A stretch of 64,000 nucleotides of DNA from Archangium lipolyticum (GTDB lineage: Bacteria; Myxococcota; Myxococcia; Myxococcales; Myxococcaceae), in contig NZ_JANKBZ010000045.1 in the NCBI RefSeq assembly GCF_024623785.1, positions 18,418 through 82,417 of the forward strand, read 5' to 3'. The position numbers were made by a program, and so were the translations under genes. Below the pieces are notes generated by a model. It made no database searches. It saw only the letters and a list, made by a program, of their open reading frames with translations, and was not told the origin of the DNA. Below are positions 17,070 to 28,370 of the stretch, piece by piece. Each line of letters opens with the position of its first letter. Position 1 is the stretch's first letter.

Positions 17070-17630
17070 ATGAAGATTCTTCACGTGCTTCTCGCCGGAG
17101 TGTTGTTGATGGGGTCCGGCTGTATTTCCGTGTCCCATCCGCGTCACGGACACCAGCGTCCTCGCCCGACGCGTCCTCCCCCGCCGCCCCCTCCTTCTCA
17201 CCCGCCAGAACCGCCTCCTCCCGCGCATCCTCCTCCGGGCTCCATGCGCTTCAGTGTCCCTCCGGATCGCGTTCCCCCGGAGGGCCTGTGCCGCATCTGG
17301 TACCGCGGGCTCCCTCCCGACCGGCAGCCCGCCTCGATGACCTGCGCGCGCGCCCACCGGACGGCTCGCGCTCATGGAGGGCTGGTGATCGTCGCCACCT
17401 CTCCCCGTTCGTTCCAGACCGGCGAGGTCTCGGCGACGGATTATGGGCCCGTTGACTTCAGTGGCGTTCCTCCCGACCGTCTGCCTCCTCCAGGCCTCTG
17501 CCGTGTCTGGTTGGACGGTGTTCCCCCCGACCGTCAGCCTCCTCCCATGTCGTGTCCGGATGCCGCCGCGTATCAGCGCCGCTCCGGCGGGCGCGTGCTC
17601 TTCATGCCCGCCTCCGATGTCTCGCGGTAG
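17070..17630 (+). CDS. Proline-rich lipoprotein with a duplicated PPDR motif
   Basis: A 186-residue protein with lipobox LLMGSGC and ATG at 17070. After the lipidated Cys comes a Pro/His-rich linker (seven prolines in a row) that could span peptidoglycan or extend from the outer membrane. The globular part contains two copies of one unit: VPPDRVPPEGLCRIWYRG then PPDRQPASMTC, and VPPDRLPPPGLCRVWLDG then PPDRQPPPMSC. Each unit has two cysteines and should be a small disulphide-bonded domain. I do not know the family's role. Confidence 0.7.
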   Translation: MKILHVLLAGVLLMGSGCISVSHPRHGHQRPRPTRPPPPPPPSHPPEPPPPAHPPPGSMRFSVPPDRVPPEGLCRIWYRGLPPDRQPASMTCARAHRTARAHGGLVIVATSPRSFQTGEVSATDYGPVDFSGVPPDRLPPPGLCRVWLDGVPPDRQPPPMSCPDAAAYQRRSGGRVLFMPASDVSR

Positions 17631-17662
17631 CGCGCTGGCCTCGGGCTCCAGCCCGGGGGGCG

Positions 17663-17701
17663 GATACCCTCACCCCAGCCCTCTCCCAGAGGGAGAGGGG
17701 G
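17663..17701 (-). repeat. Dispersed intergenic palindrome, copy 2 (reverse orientation)
   Basis: GATACCCTCACCCC followed by CTCTCCCAGAGGGAGAG, the reverse complement of the copies at 1.2, 44.2, 53.8 and 60.8 kb. It lies just after the proline-rich lipoprotein gene. Confidence 0.85.
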
Positions 17702-17829
17702 CATACACCGTCCCGGCCGGGTGTCGGATGGTTCCTTTTCACTCACGGTAAGAGGGGGTTCTGACCTCATGCCGCGATGCGCTATACCAGCGCCCCACGC
17801 TTCGACCCACCAAAGAGGGGGACCTCATC

Positions 17830-18450
17830 ATGTCGACCGCAATCCAGCAGCGCCCGCGCAGTGACCTGGCCCCTGGCCGCTTCGGCCAGAGCCGCTACAT
17901 GATCCGCAGGAAGTTCTTCAAGCTCTTCGGCGGCGCCTTCCACATCTACGACGAAGCGGGCAACGTGCTCTTCTACTCGAAGATGAAGGCCTTCAAGCTG
18001 AAGGAGGACCTGCGCGTCTTCACCGGCGAGGACATGCAGGAGGAGGTCTTCAGCATCAAGGCCCGCAACATCCTCGACATCAGCGCCACCTACGACGTCA
18101 CCGACTCGTCCACGGGCCAGAAGCTGGGCGCGCTGCGCCGCAAGGGCCTCAAGTCCATCCTGCGCGACGAGTGGCTCATCCTCGACGTGAACGATCAGGA
18201 GGTGGGGATGATCCAGGAGGACAGCATGCTGCTGGCGCTGGTGCGGCGCTTCCTGTCCAACCTGGTGCCGCAGACCTTCCAGGCCACGGTGGGGGGCACG
18301 CCGGTCTTCACCTTCCGCCAGCGCTTCAACCCCTTCATCCAGAAGATCGACCTGGACTACTCCATGGATACGGGCGGGAAGCTGGAGCGCCGCCTGGGCA
18401 TCGCGGCGGCGGTGCTCCTGTGCGCCATCGAGGGCCGTCAGCAGGGCTGA
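17830..18450 (+). CDS. LURP-one-related / scramblase-like (tubby-fold) protein
   Basis: A 206-residue cytoplasmic protein. The motifs YMIRRKFFKLFGGAFHIYD, GNVLFYSKMKAFKLKEDLRV and SIKARNILDISATYDVTDS match the beta-barrel of LURP-one-related and phospholipid-scramblase-like proteins. The hydrophobic C-terminal helix (GIAAAVLLCAIEG) corresponds to the central helix that threads the barrel in the tubby fold. Bacterial members are of unknown function and are often membrane-associated through this helix. The stop is 12 bases from that of the convergent dihydrouridine synthase gene. Confidence 0.8.
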   Translation: MSTAIQQRPRSDLAPGRFGQSRYMIRRKFFKLFGGAFHIYDEAGNVLFYSKMKAFKLKEDLRVFTGEDMQEEVFSIKARNILDISATYDVTDSSTGQKLGALRRKGLKSILRDEWLILDVNDQEVGMIQEDSMLLALVRRFLSNLVPQTFQATVGGTPVFTFRQRFNPFIQKIDLDYSMDTGGKLERRLGIAAAVLLCAIEGRQQG

Positions 18451-18462
18451 GCCCCTCGGGGT

Positions 18463-19497
18463 TCACGCCGCGGCGGACACGGGGACCGGCGGCTCGTCGA
18501 GCACGTGCGCCGGTACCTGGGCGAGCGCGTCCCGGAGGACCTCCATCCCCGCTCCGGCCCGGCAGGCGCGCTCGCTCAGCACCCGCCGCCAGCCACGCGC
18601 GCCCTGCTGCCCCGCGAAGAGCCCCAGGATGTGCCGCGTGACGCGCGACAGGTGCACGTCGCGCGACAGCAGCCCCTCGACGTAGGGCATCAGGGCCTCC
18701 ACCACCTGACGCCGGGTAGGCGCCGGGCCCTCCTCGCCGAACACCCGCGAGTCCGCGAGCGCCAGCATGTACGGGTTCTGGTACGCCTCGCGGCCGATCA
18801 TCACGCCATCGGCCCACTCCAGGTGCGCGCGCACCTCGTCCAGCGACTTCACGCCGCCGTTGAGCACGAGCGTCAGGTGCGGGAAGTCCGCCTTGAGCTG
18901 CCGCACCACCTCGTAGCGCAGCGGAGGAATCTCGCGGTTCTCCTTGGGGCTGAGGCCCTGCAGGAACGCCTTGCGTGCGTGCACGATGAAGGTGTCGCAG
19001 CCCGCCCCGCTCACCGTGCGGATGAAGTGCGTGAGGTGCTCGTACGAGTCGAGGTCGTCGATGCCGATGCGGTGCTTGACCGTGACGGGCAGGCGGGTGG
19101 CGCCGCGCATGGCCTCGACGCAGCGGGCCACCAGCTCCGGTTTCGCCATGAGGCACGCGCCGAACATGCCGTTCTGCACCCGGTCCGAGGGGCAGCCGAC
19201 GTTCAGGTTCACCTCGTCGTAGCCCCACTGCTCCGCGATGCGGGCACACTCGGCGAGCTGTTCCGGCTCACTGCCGCCGAGCTGCAGGGCGAGCGGGTGC
19301 TCCTCCGGGGAGTAGTCGAGGTGCCGCGCCTTGTCGCCGTGGAGGATGGCGCCGGTGGTGACCATCTCCGTGTAGAGCCGCGTGCGCCTGGAGATGAGGC
19401 GCAGGAAGTAGCGGTCGTGGCGATCCGTCCAGTCCATCATCGGAGCGACGGACAGGCGGTGGCTCGGCACGGGGGTGGGGCGGGTGCTGGAAGTCAT
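18463..19497 (-). CDS. dusA: tRNA-dihydrouridine(20/20a) synthase DusA
   Basis: A 344-residue FMN enzyme that reduces uridine in the tRNA D-loop with NADPH. It opens with [19 protein letters not shown], typical of DusA, followed by [19 protein letters not shown] (FGAC holds the catalytic Cys), [30 protein letters not shown] and [12 protein letters not shown] with [13 protein letters not shown]. The C-terminal helical domain recognises tRNA. I placed the start at 19497 because the upstream extension is unlike the family. Length and motifs are normal. Confidence 0.92.
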   Translation of the reverse strand: MTSSTRPTPVPSHRLSVAPMMDWTDRHDRYFLRLISRRTRLYTEMVTTGAILHGDKARHLDYSPEEHPLALQLGGSEPEQLAECARIAEQWGYDEVNLNVGCPSDRVQNGMFGACLMAKPELVARCVEAMRGATRLPVTVKHRIGIDDLDSYEHLTHFIRTVSGAGCDTFIVHARKAFLQGLSPKENREIPPLRYEVVRQLKADFPHLTLVLNGGVKSLDEVRAHLEWADGVMIGREAYQNPYMLALADSRVFGEEGPAPTRRQVVEALMPYVEGLLSRDVHLSRVTRHILGLFAGQQGARGWRRVLSERACRAGAGMEVLRDALAQVPAHVLDEPPVPVSAAA

Positions 19498-19596
19498 CGA
19501 TGGGTTCCTACGGACTGCCCTGTCTACGGGCGGCCAGAGGATAACGTTCCCGAGGCCGCACGGCAGGTCCTCCGCGAGGCGAGGGAGCACATCCTG

Positions 19597-21555
19597 TCAC
19601 TTGGAGGAGTCGGGACGGAAGCGCCGCTCGATGCGCGAGCGCAGCAGCTCCAGGACTTCCTTCTCGGAGGTGCCGGCCTCGGGCGCCAGCTTCAGCGTGA
19701 TGGCGCCCCGGCCCACCCGCGTCTCCCCGTCGAGCTCCTTGCCTCCCTGCACGAGCCGCACGTGCGTGGGCTCCAACTCCACGCCATAGGGCTGGAGGTA
19801 CAGGTCCACGAAACGCTGGCGGAGCTGGTCCACGGTGAGGGCCTCGCGCTCCTCGGGGAGGAGCTGGAATCCAATCGTGGTGCCCGCCAGCCGCAGGCCC
19901 TGCTCGACGACGGTGCCGAGCCGCAGCGCGTGGGGCAGCAGTGCCTCCTGGCCCTCGGAGCGGCTGTAGAGCCAGTAGCTCTTCTGCACGTGGGCGCACA
20001 GGGGGCAGAGCATGCCGTTGAGCTCGTCGAGCCCGCGGGTGCGCAGCAGGTGCTGGAGGAGCACCTCCTCGCCACAGCGCTTGCACTGCTCCTGGGGGCC
20101 GATGACGGCGAGCACGGAGCGGCCCAGCTCGGCCACGTCCGCGCGCTGGAGCGCCAGCGGCACGGCGGCGAGCAGCTCGGCCTCGCGCAGTTGCAGGCCG
20201 AAGCGGATCTCCTTCTTCATCACGCGCATGCCGAGCTCCAGGTGGCGCGGCAGCCGCGTGAGGGCCTGGTCGTAGGTGGGCGCGTCCGGCATGTCGAGCT
20301 CGCGCAGCAGCTCGTAGCGCTCGGCCCAGGCCTCGCTGGTGTCGAGCCCCGGAGGCGGACGGCCGGCGGCCTCGGCGAAGAAGGCCATGAGGGTGAGGGC
20401 GACCTGCCAGGGCTCCTGGGTGACGGCGTCCTCGAGGCGGCGGGCGAGCTCGCGCGCGGCGGGCGTGGCGCGCTGGCGCTCGAGGCGGAGCACGCCCTGG
20501 CGCACCAGGGGGCTCTCCTGCACGGGGTCGAAGGCGCGGAGCTTCCGGCCCTTGACGTTCTCGGCGAGCGTGGACATGCGCTTGTTCCTCAGGGAAGTGA
20601 GAGTGCGCGCGGCGCGCTCGAGCTGGCGCATGCGGGCGCGCGCGTCCTGGGCGAGTCCGTGGACCTCCTCCTCCATCTCCGCGCGGGTTTCGGCGAGGTA
20701 GTCACGGCCCTCGGCCTCGCGGCGCCGGGCCTCTTCGTAGAGGCGGGCGGTGGCGGTGGAGCGGAGGCTCTCGCGCTGCTGGCGCAGGGAGTGGGCGGCG
20801 GTGGAGAGGATGCGGATGCGGCGCTCGAGGTGCGCCAGGCGCTCCTCATCGGTGAGCGAGTCCGCGGCGGTGTCGCCCGCGCCCACCTTGGCGGCGATGA
20901 GCTCCAGCGTGGTGCGATCGCCCGCCTCGTAGGCCACGTTGACGCGGGCCATGAGGGAGTCGAGCCGCGTGCGCTCCTCGTCCGACTGCGCGAGGTCCGG
21001 GTGGAGCAGCCGCGCCAGCCGGCGATGGAGCCGCTTGAGGACCACCGCCTCGTCCTCGCGCTCGGCCAGGACGTCCTCCTCGGAGGGCTCGTCGTCCTCG
21101 GGCGGCTCCTCGTCCTCGAGGGGGTCCTCGTCCTCGTCGTCCTCGAGGGAAGCGCGCTTCCTGGAGTCGTCCTGGGTAGATGGGGAGCGGCGCTCGGAGG
21201 CAGGAGCGGGGGCGGTGCGCGAGGACTGCTCGGGCGGAGCGGACGGAGGGAGGGCGGGCTGTTCGAGGAGGCGGGTGAGGGCGGAGGCGGCGTCCTGGAG
21301 GTTGCGGAGCCGGCGCAGCAGCCGTTCGGAGCGGCTCACCTCGTCGAAGGAGACGGAGAGGGTGTCCTCGTAGGCGCGGGCGAAGCGCTCCAGCTCCAGG
21401 CCGAGGGAGTCGAGCTCCGTGTCGAGCGAGTCGATCTCCGCGAGGAGCTCCTGGAGGCGCAGCTCGGCGCGACGCAGGGGCGACTCCTCGGGAGGAGGCG
21501 CGACGCGGAGCAGGGCCGACTCGGGGGCGAGCGGAGCTGTCGACGAGGAGGACAT
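19597..21555 (-). CDS. Large coiled-coil protein with a J-domain-like segment and zinc-knuckle
   Basis: A 652-residue protein. Residues 25-100 are a coiled coil rich in Leu and Glu, followed by an acidic, proline-containing linker (many DDE). At about residues 170-220, KRLHRRLARLLHPDLAQSD then MARVNVAYEAGD has the form of a DnaJ J-domain, including the HPD signature that stimulates Hsp70. A long coiled coil follows, then CKRCGEE and CPLCAHVQ near residue 500, a four-cysteine zinc site. The C-terminus has VELEPTHVRLVQGGKEL. It may deliver a client to a chaperone; the partner is not encoded in this window. Confidence 0.6.
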   Translation of the reverse strand: MSSSSTAPLAPESALLRVAPPPEESPLRRAELRLQELLAEIDSLDTELDSLGLELERFARAYEDTLSVSFDEVSRSERLLRRLRNLQDAASALTRLLEQPALPPSAPPEQSSRTAPAPASERRSPSTQDDSRKRASLEDDEDEDPLEDEEPPEDDEPSEEDVLAEREDEAVVLKRLHRRLARLLHPDLAQSDEERTRLDSLMARVNVAYEAGDRTTLELIAAKVGAGDTAADSLTDEERLAHLERRIRILSTAAHSLRQQRESLRSTATARLYEEARRREAEGRDYLAETRAEMEEEVHGLAQDARARMRQLERAARTLTSLRNKRMSTLAENVKGRKLRAFDPVQESPLVRQGVLRLERQRATPAARELARRLEDAVTQEPWQVALTLMAFFAEAAGRPPPGLDTSEAWAERYELLRELDMPDAPTYDQALTRLPRHLELGMRVMKKEIRFGLQLREAELLAAVPLALQRADVAELGRSVLAVIGPQEQCKRCGEEVLLQHLLRTRGLDELNGMLCPLCAHVQKSYWLYSRSEGQEALLPHALRLGTVVEQGLRLAGTTIGFQLLPEEREALTVDQLRQRFVDLYLQPYGVELEPTHVRLVQGGKELDGETRVGRGAITLKLAPEAGTSEKEVLELLRSRIERRFRPDSSK

Positions 21556-21719
21556 GCGAGGTGGCGGGGGCTTCCTGGTGCAGGGTACCCGATGGCGGGG
21601 TGATCGCTCGTAAATGCTCCGAGCGCAAGTGGACGCCTGCCTGCCTTGGGGACGAGCCCGCCATGGAAGCCCGGGTCGGTCCGGCCTATGATCTCCTTCT
21701 CTCACCCCGGAGGAGTGCC

Positions 21720-23655
<1,936 letters not shown>

Positions 23656-23670
23656 AGGTAGGCTTCGTCC

Positions 23671-24579
23671 ATGGTCGGGCTCCTCCTGCTGTGCCTGGGC
23701 GCCGCGCCCGTGACGGTCTCCACCGCGGGCGATCTGCACTTGGGCTCACTCTCCACCGAGGCGCACGTGGCTCCACTGTCCCGGTTGCTCGAGGGCGACG
23801 TGCGCTTCGTGAACCTGGAGGGCCCCATCACGAAGTCCGGCCGCGAGTCCGGTGTCACGGCCAGAGGGAAGCCCACGGGGCCATTGCGCTTCAACGCACC
23901 TCCCATCGCCACGAAGTGGCTGAAGGGCCGCGTGGACGTGGTCTCCCTGGCCAACAACCACGCGCTGGACCAGGGGGAGAAGGGGCTCTCGGAGACGGTG
24001 TCGCGGCTGCGCGAGCGGGGCATCCAGGCGGCCACTTCCTCCACGGACGCGGAGCTGGAGCGCGGGGGTCGCAAGCTTCGCCTCATCGCTCGCGAGCTGC
24101 CCGAGAGCTGGTCTCCGGAAGAGGAGTCCATGCTGGAGGCCCGGGTGCGCCAGGCGCGCGAGGCGGGCGCGGTGGTGCTGGTGTCGCTGCACTGGGGCCG
24201 CACGGGCTCTTTGTTGCCCTCGGAGGACCAGCGGCGGCTGGCGGAGAAGCTCATCGACGCGGGAGCCACGGCGGTGTTGGGACACGGTCCGCACACGCCG
24301 CAGGGAATCGAGCGGCACGGGCGAGGCATCATCGCGTACTCGCTGGGCAACCTGGCCTTCGCCTGCGGCTGTACGGACGAGCGCGACGCCTACGTGCTGC
24401 GCTTCCGCATCGACGAGGCGGGGGCGGCGGTGGACGTGGAGGCCGTGCCCCTCCAGGCCGGTCTGCGCGAGCCTCCCCGGCGCGCGGACGACCCGGGCGT
24501 GGCGCAGCTCATCCAGAGCCTCTCCGAGGACCTGGGCACCGAGGTGCGGCTCGAGGGCGGACGGGTGCTCATCCGCTGA
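23671..24579 (+). CDS. CapA-family metallophosphatase-like protein
   Basis: A 302-residue protein with a short hydrophobic N-terminus (MVGLLLLCLGAAPVTVS), probably exported. The CapA/PGA-synthesis fold motifs are clear: AGDLHLGS, RFVNLEGPIT, VDVVSLANNHALDQG, SLHWGRTGSLL, and VLGHGPHTPQG with YSLGNLAFAC. CapA proteins act on poly-gamma-glutamate in Bacillus, but many free-standing members exist without pgs/cap genes, as here. The metal ligands (Asp, His, Asn) appear intact, so it may be a phosphodiesterase of unknown substrate. It follows the double-CXXCG gene by 15 bases. Confidence 0.75.
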   Translation: MVGLLLLCLGAAPVTVSTAGDLHLGSLSTEAHVAPLSRLLEGDVRFVNLEGPITKSGRESGVTARGKPTGPLRFNAPPIATKWLKGRVDVVSLANNHALDQGEKGLSETVSRLRERGIQAATSSTDAELERGGRKLRLIARELPESWSPEEESMLEARVRQAREAGAVVLVSLHWGRTGSLLPSEDQRRLAEKLIDAGATAVLGHGPHTPQGIERHGRGIIAYSLGNLAFACGCTDERDAYVLRFRIDEAGAAVDVEAVPLQAGLREPPRRADDPGVAQLIQSLSEDLGTEVRLEGGRVLIR

Positions 24580-24647
24580 CCGGAGCCCGGTGCGGCGCGT
24601 GCTGTTCGGCTGTCTCGGTTCCGCCCACCCGGGGCGGTCAGGGCTCA

Positions 24648-25667
24648 TCAAGCCCCGGAGATGAAGCCGGGGTCGGGCGGGTCCTTCCGGTGCTCGGGAT
24701 CGGGGATGAGGAAGTCCTCGTCCTTCAGGGCTCCGCCGAGCTCCTTCTCCACCGACTGGATGAGCTTCACGTTGCGCTGATCGTTCTTCGTGAGGCGCGC
24801 ATCCGTGTAGCTCGGGTCCGCCTTGTACCAGGGCATGTGGGCGAAGTGCCGTTGCAGCACGGGCGACTTGAAGGGCCGCCCACGCCGCGCGTAGAGGGTG
24901 TTGCGCAGCAGGCGCAGGTCGCGCAGGGACAGCTCGCGCAGGTCCTTGAGCGAGAGCACCTCGTCCAGGGACTTCTCCATCTGTCCGCGTGAGGAGTCGT
25001 CCGAGGCGAAGCTCCCCATGGCGCGGCTGAGCAGGCCCAGCTCGATGCGCTCGTGGGGCTCGAGCTTCTTGAAGTCCGGCGCGCGGGAGATGGCCGGCGA
25101 GCGGTGGTACATGCAGTCCTTGGAGTTGGCGATCTCCTGCTCGGCGTCCGCCGCCATGAAGTTGCTCGGGTTGCAGGAGGGGTGCTCGCGGCCCTTTTCG
25201 TCCTCGTACTTCGGGGCATCGCCCCACCACTTGCCGGCCTTGGCCAGGAGGCTGTCCCGCCTCTCCTCCAGGTCCTGGTAGGTGACGTTCATCTCGTGGT
25301 GGGCGATGGCCTGCACGTTCTCGCGGTCGACGTCCGAGAGCAGCTTGTAGGAGAAGCCCGGGTTGGGCTTGAACCAGGGCTTCTGTTGGAAGTGCTCGCG
25401 CAGCCAGGTCTTGCGGAAACCCGCCCAGCCGTAGCGGGCGAAGATGGTGTTGCGCAGGAGGGACAGCTCGCGCAGCGACTTGCCGCGCAGCGCGGGGCAG
25501 TCCGGCTCGAGCCACTCATCCTCCTCCGTGTCCGGGTCGTCCTCGACGCCCTTCGGGCAGAGGAGCTTCTCCGAGTACCCGGCGATGTCACTGGCCGCCG
25601 GGGGCACGTAGGGCTCCGCCAGGGCGAGGCCAGGCAGCAGGAGGCTCAGGAGCAGGGCTGCGCGCAT
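24648..25667 (-). CDS. Secreted protein with two YARHG domains
   Basis: A 339-residue protein with signal peptide MRAALLLSLLLPGLALAEP (start chosen at 25667; an upstream Met would only add charged residues). Two YARHG domains are visible: LLRNTIFARYGWAGFRKTWL with WFKPNPGFSYKLLSDVDREN, and LLRNTLYARRGRPFKSPVL with WYKADPSYTDARLTKNDQRN. The name motif is FARYG/YARRG. These extracellular domains occur in envelope proteins of unknown role, in front of peptidases or alone. Cys residues in the middle (CPKG, CNPS, CMYH) suggest disulphides. No enzymatic motif is seen. Confidence 0.8.
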   Translation of the reverse strand: MRAALLLSLLLPGLALAEPYVPPAASDIAGYSEKLLCPKGVEDDPDTEEDEWLEPDCPALRGKSLRELSLLRNTIFARYGWAGFRKTWLREHFQQKPWFKPNPGFSYKLLSDVDRENVQAIAHHEMNVTYQDLEERRDSLLAKAGKWWGDAPKYEDEKGREHPSCNPSNFMAADAEQEIANSKDCMYHRSPAISRAPDFKKLEPHERIELGLLSRAMGSFASDDSSRGQMEKSLDEVLSLKDLRELSLRDLRLLRNTLYARRGRPFKSPVLQRHFAHMPWYKADPSYTDARLTKNDQRNVKLIQSVEKELGGALKDEDFLIPDPEHRKDPPDPGFISGA

Positions 25668-25730
25668 GGGAGGACCATACTGGAGGCCTCCCACGGCACA
25701 CGAGTCCCCCCACGCACCGCACGCGGGTGG

Positions 25731-25916
25731 CTACTTCTCGGGCTCCTCCCGAGAGGACTCGCGGGACTCGTCCGCGTTGGCATTCTGGGGCCGCTGGTGG
25801 GCGCCCTGCTGCTCTCGGGTGGGCTGCTCTTCCTCTTTGTCGTGCCGCACATCCGTGGGACGTCCGAACATGTCCTCGGCGGGCTGAGGGGGCGGGCGTC
25901 TGTCCTGGTTGGCCAT
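25731..25916 (-). CDS. Small hydrophilic hypothetical protein
   Basis: A 61-residue protein starting MANQDRRPPPQPAED. It is very polar, rich in Glu, Arg, Gln and Pro, and probably disordered. No signal peptide or cysteine is present. The similar style of the 58-residue protein at 61656-61832 suggests a class of short, disordered, perhaps stress-related proteins. It lies between the YARHG gene and a lipoprotein gene, all on the minus strand. Confidence 0.5.
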   Translation of the reverse strand: MANQDRRPPPQPAEDMFGRPTDVRHDKEEEQPTREQQGAHQRPQNANADESRESSREEPEK

Positions 25917-26010
25917 GATGGAATGCCTCCGAGTCCCTACGGTCGGGATGCCCTCGCCGGGAGGCAACGACGCCGGGACGGCAGACAGGAGGGCGGGCGG
26001 GAAGACGAGC

Positions 26011-27003
26011 TCAGGGCAGGGGGACGGCGGCGGTGACCAGCACCGGAGGCCAGAAGCGCGCCGCGAGGGCCTTGTCGGCCGAGGCGAGCCACTTGTGCCG
26101 CTTCACATCGTAGAGGCGCGCGGCGTCCTCGCCGGAGACGAGGAGCACGTCCTCTCGCAGGTAGAGCTGGAAGCAGGCCTCGGGGGGAAGCGCGAGGCGC
26201 TCGAGCTCGACGAGCCGGGAGCCCTCGTACCAGCTCAGGGGCATGCAGGAGCCGGGCTGTCCGGCGCGCGCCTTCCAGGAGAAGAGCGGCCCGCCCGAAG
26301 TCCGCGCGAGGACCCACTCGCCATCCCCGCCGGAGCGCTTGTGGGGAAACGCGTTGCCCAGCGCGGCGAGGTCATCACCGCCGCGCTCCACCTTCGGCAT
26401 CTCACGGAGGGCCTCGGGGTCGTCCATCGAGGTGGAGGGCCCGAGTGTCCGGGCCGCGTCGAGCGACTCCAGGAGCCGCCAGCCATTGCCCTCGTGGAGG
26501 AAGGCGCGGGCCTCGGGCCGCTCCCCGGCGGCGGTGGTCAGGCCTTCGGGGGAGACGAGCGCGACGGGGTGTCCCTCGGGGTCGAAGCCGAGGTCCGTGG
26601 TGTGCCCGGGCCAGGGCAGCGCGAGCTCGACGCCCTGGCCGGAGGTGAAGTCCACCACCCAGGCGCGCTCGGGGGTCTCGACGTGGCGCGAGAGGAGCAC
26701 GGCGCCCTTGTCCCCATCGTGGCTCCACGAGAGCCGGGCGCGCTCGCACGCACCCTCGAAGGTGAAGAGCTCCGCGCGGGCGCCCTCCAGCCCGAGCCGG
26801 ACCCACCGGCAGTGCTCGGGGGGCACGGGCTCGAGGAGGGAGAGGCTGAGGCCCATGATGCGCACGGGCGCCTCGGCGGAGGCGGGGGTGGGGGCCGGGG
26901 CGGTGGCCGCGGGAGGCGGCGGGGGGTCGGCGGGCCTCGTCCGGCACGCGCCCATCAGGAGCGCGGCGCACAGGAGGCTCGGCATACCGGGTCGGCGGAC
27001 CAT
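26011..27003 (-). CDS. Lipoprotein of unknown function
   Basis: A 330-residue lipoprotein (MPSLLCAALLMGACRTRP, lipobox MGAC). An Ala/Pro-rich linker of about 25 residues follows, and then a mostly beta domain with regularly spaced W, G and D (VRIMGLSLSLLEPVPPEHC, LSWSHDGDKGAVLLSRHV, LPWPGHTTDLGFDPEGHPV). This could be a small propeller. Cysteines in EHCRW, EGACERA and GSCMPLSW may pair. It lies 71 bases downstream of the AmpG-like permease on the same strand and may be cotranscribed with it. I do not recognise the family. Confidence 0.65.
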   Translation of the reverse strand: MVRRPGMPSLLCAALLMGACRTRPADPPPPPAATAPAPTPASAEAPVRIMGLSLSLLEPVPPEHCRWVRLGLEGARAELFTFEGACERARLSWSHDGDKGAVLLSRHVETPERAWVVDFTSGQGVELALPWPGHTTDLGFDPEGHPVALVSPEGLTTAAGERPEARAFLHEGNGWRLLESLDAARTLGPSTSMDDPEALREMPKVERGGDDLAALGNAFPHKRSGGDGEWVLARTSGGPLFSWKARAGQPGSCMPLSWYEGSRLVELERLALPPEACFQLYLREDVLLVSGEDAARLYDVKRHKWLASADKALAARFWPPVLVTAAVPLP

Positions 27004-27074
27004 GGAAGCTCCGGGTTGGGAAAGGCCACCCGGAACCTTGTCAGACGGTGAACGCCTCGTGAACCCCTTGACGC

Positions 27075-28370
27075 TCAACGCGCCACGGCGGTGGCGGGGG
27101 CGGGCGGCGAGGGCGCGGTGGGCTCGGGGACGGGCGGCTCTTCCACGGGAGCGGCGATGCCCTCGGGGAGGAAGCCCAGCAGCACGAGCGCGGGCAGGGC
27201 GAGCACCACGGTGAGGCCGAAGAAGCCGGCCCAGCCCATCCACTCGGCCAGGAAGCCAGAGGTGGCGGTGAGCATGCGGCTGCCCAGGTTGGCCAGCGCG
27301 GACAGCAGCGCGAACTGGGTGGCGCTGAAGCGCTTGTTGCACAGCGACATCGTGAAGGCGCCGAAGGCCGTGGTGGCCATGCCTCCGCACAGGTTGTCCG
27401 TGCAGATGGCCAGCGCGAGCATGAGGTGGTGCTTGCCCACCAGCGCGAGCGCCAGGTAGGTGAGGTTGGTGAGGGCCTGGAGCGCGCCGAAGATGAAGAG
27501 GCTGCGGCGCGTGCCCAGCTTGGCCAGCAGCGCGCCGCCGAACAGCGCCCCCACGATGGTGGCCGCCATGCCCACGCCCTTGCTGATGGCGCCCACCTCC
27601 AGGTTGGAGAAGCCCAGCTTGAGGAAGAAGGGCGTCGTCATTCCGCCCGCGATGGCATCTCCCAGCTTGTAGAGGAGCAGGAAGAGCAGGGCGAGCACGG
27701 CGCCGTTGCGGCGGAAGTAGTCGAAGAAGGGGACGACGGCGGCCTCGGTGAGGGTGCGCGGGGGGCGCTGGCCCTGGGGCTCGCGCGCCAGCAGGGTGGC
27801 CACCACGCCCACCAGCATGAGGGCGCCCATGGTCCAATAGGTGCGCGGCCAGCCGATGAACTGCGAGAGGCTGAGGGCCACGGCGCCGGCGGCGATCATC
27901 CCGAAGCGGTAGCCCATGACGAAGGTGGCGGTGCCGAAGCCACGCTCCTCCGCGGAGAGGGTGTCGGTGCGCCACGCGTCGGTGACGACGTCCTGGCTGG
28001 CGGAGAGGAAGGACACCAGCAGCGCGAGGCAGGCCATGGCCAGCGGCGAGTCCTTGGGGTTGACGGTGCCCATGGCGGCGATGGCGCCCATGAGGCCCAG
28101 CTGCGTGACGAGCATCCACCCGCGCCGCCGTCCCAGGAAGGGCAGCGCCTTGAGGTCCATCAAGGGCGCCCAGATGAACTTGAAGGTGTAGGGCGAGGCC
28201 ACCAGGGTGAAGACACCGATCGTCTTCAGGTTGACGCCCTCGTTGGTCATCCAGGCGGACAGGGTGCCGCCCACGAGGAGCAGGGGCAGACCGGAGGCGA
28301 AGCCGAGCGCCACGAGAAGCCACGCACGCGGGCTGGCGAGGACCTGGAGGAGGGAGGGCTTGGAGGACAT
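27075..28370 (-). CDS. AmpG-like MFS permease
   Basis: A 431-residue inner-membrane protein with about 12 transmembrane helices. The order of motifs is typical of the AmpG group, which imports GlcNAc-anhydroMurNAc muropeptides for cell-wall recycling: LGFASGLPLLLVGGTLSAWM, SPYTFKFIWAPLMD, LGRRRGWML, SASQDVVTDAWRTDTLS, and GMTTPFFLKLGFSN in the second half. The C-terminus is a Pro/Ala tail. The start is ambiguous: ATG 28370 or a GTG four codons upstream (28382), neither with a good ribosome site. It could transport a different solute, since AmpG homologues are not all muropeptide-specific. Confidence 0.82.
   Translation of the reverse strand: MSSKPSLLQVLASPRAWLLVALGFASGLPLLLVGGTLSAWMTNEGVNLKTIGVFTLVASPYTFKFIWAPLMDLKALPFLGRRRGWMLVTQLGLMGAIAAMGTVNPKDSPLAMACLALLVSFLSASQDVVTDAWRTDTLSAEERGFGTATFVMGYRFGMIAAGAVALSLSQFIGWPRTYWTMGALMLVGVVATLLAREPQGQRPPRTLTEAAVVPFFDYFRRNGAVLALLFLLLYKLGDAIAGGMTTPFFLKLGFSNLEVGAISKGVGMAATIVGALFGGALLAKLGTRRSLFIFGALQALTNLTYLALALVGKHHLMLALAICTDNLCGGMATTAFGAFTMSLCNKRFSATQFALLSALANLGSRMLTATSGFLAEWMGWAGFFGLTVVLALPALVLLGFLPEGIAAPVEEPPVPEPTAPSPPAPATAVAR

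Noticed and set aside
18505..21603. Open frame of 1032 codons opposite dusA and the J-like protein
   Set aside because: Same antisense shadow effect; composition is Leu/Glu/His-rich and no motif is seen.
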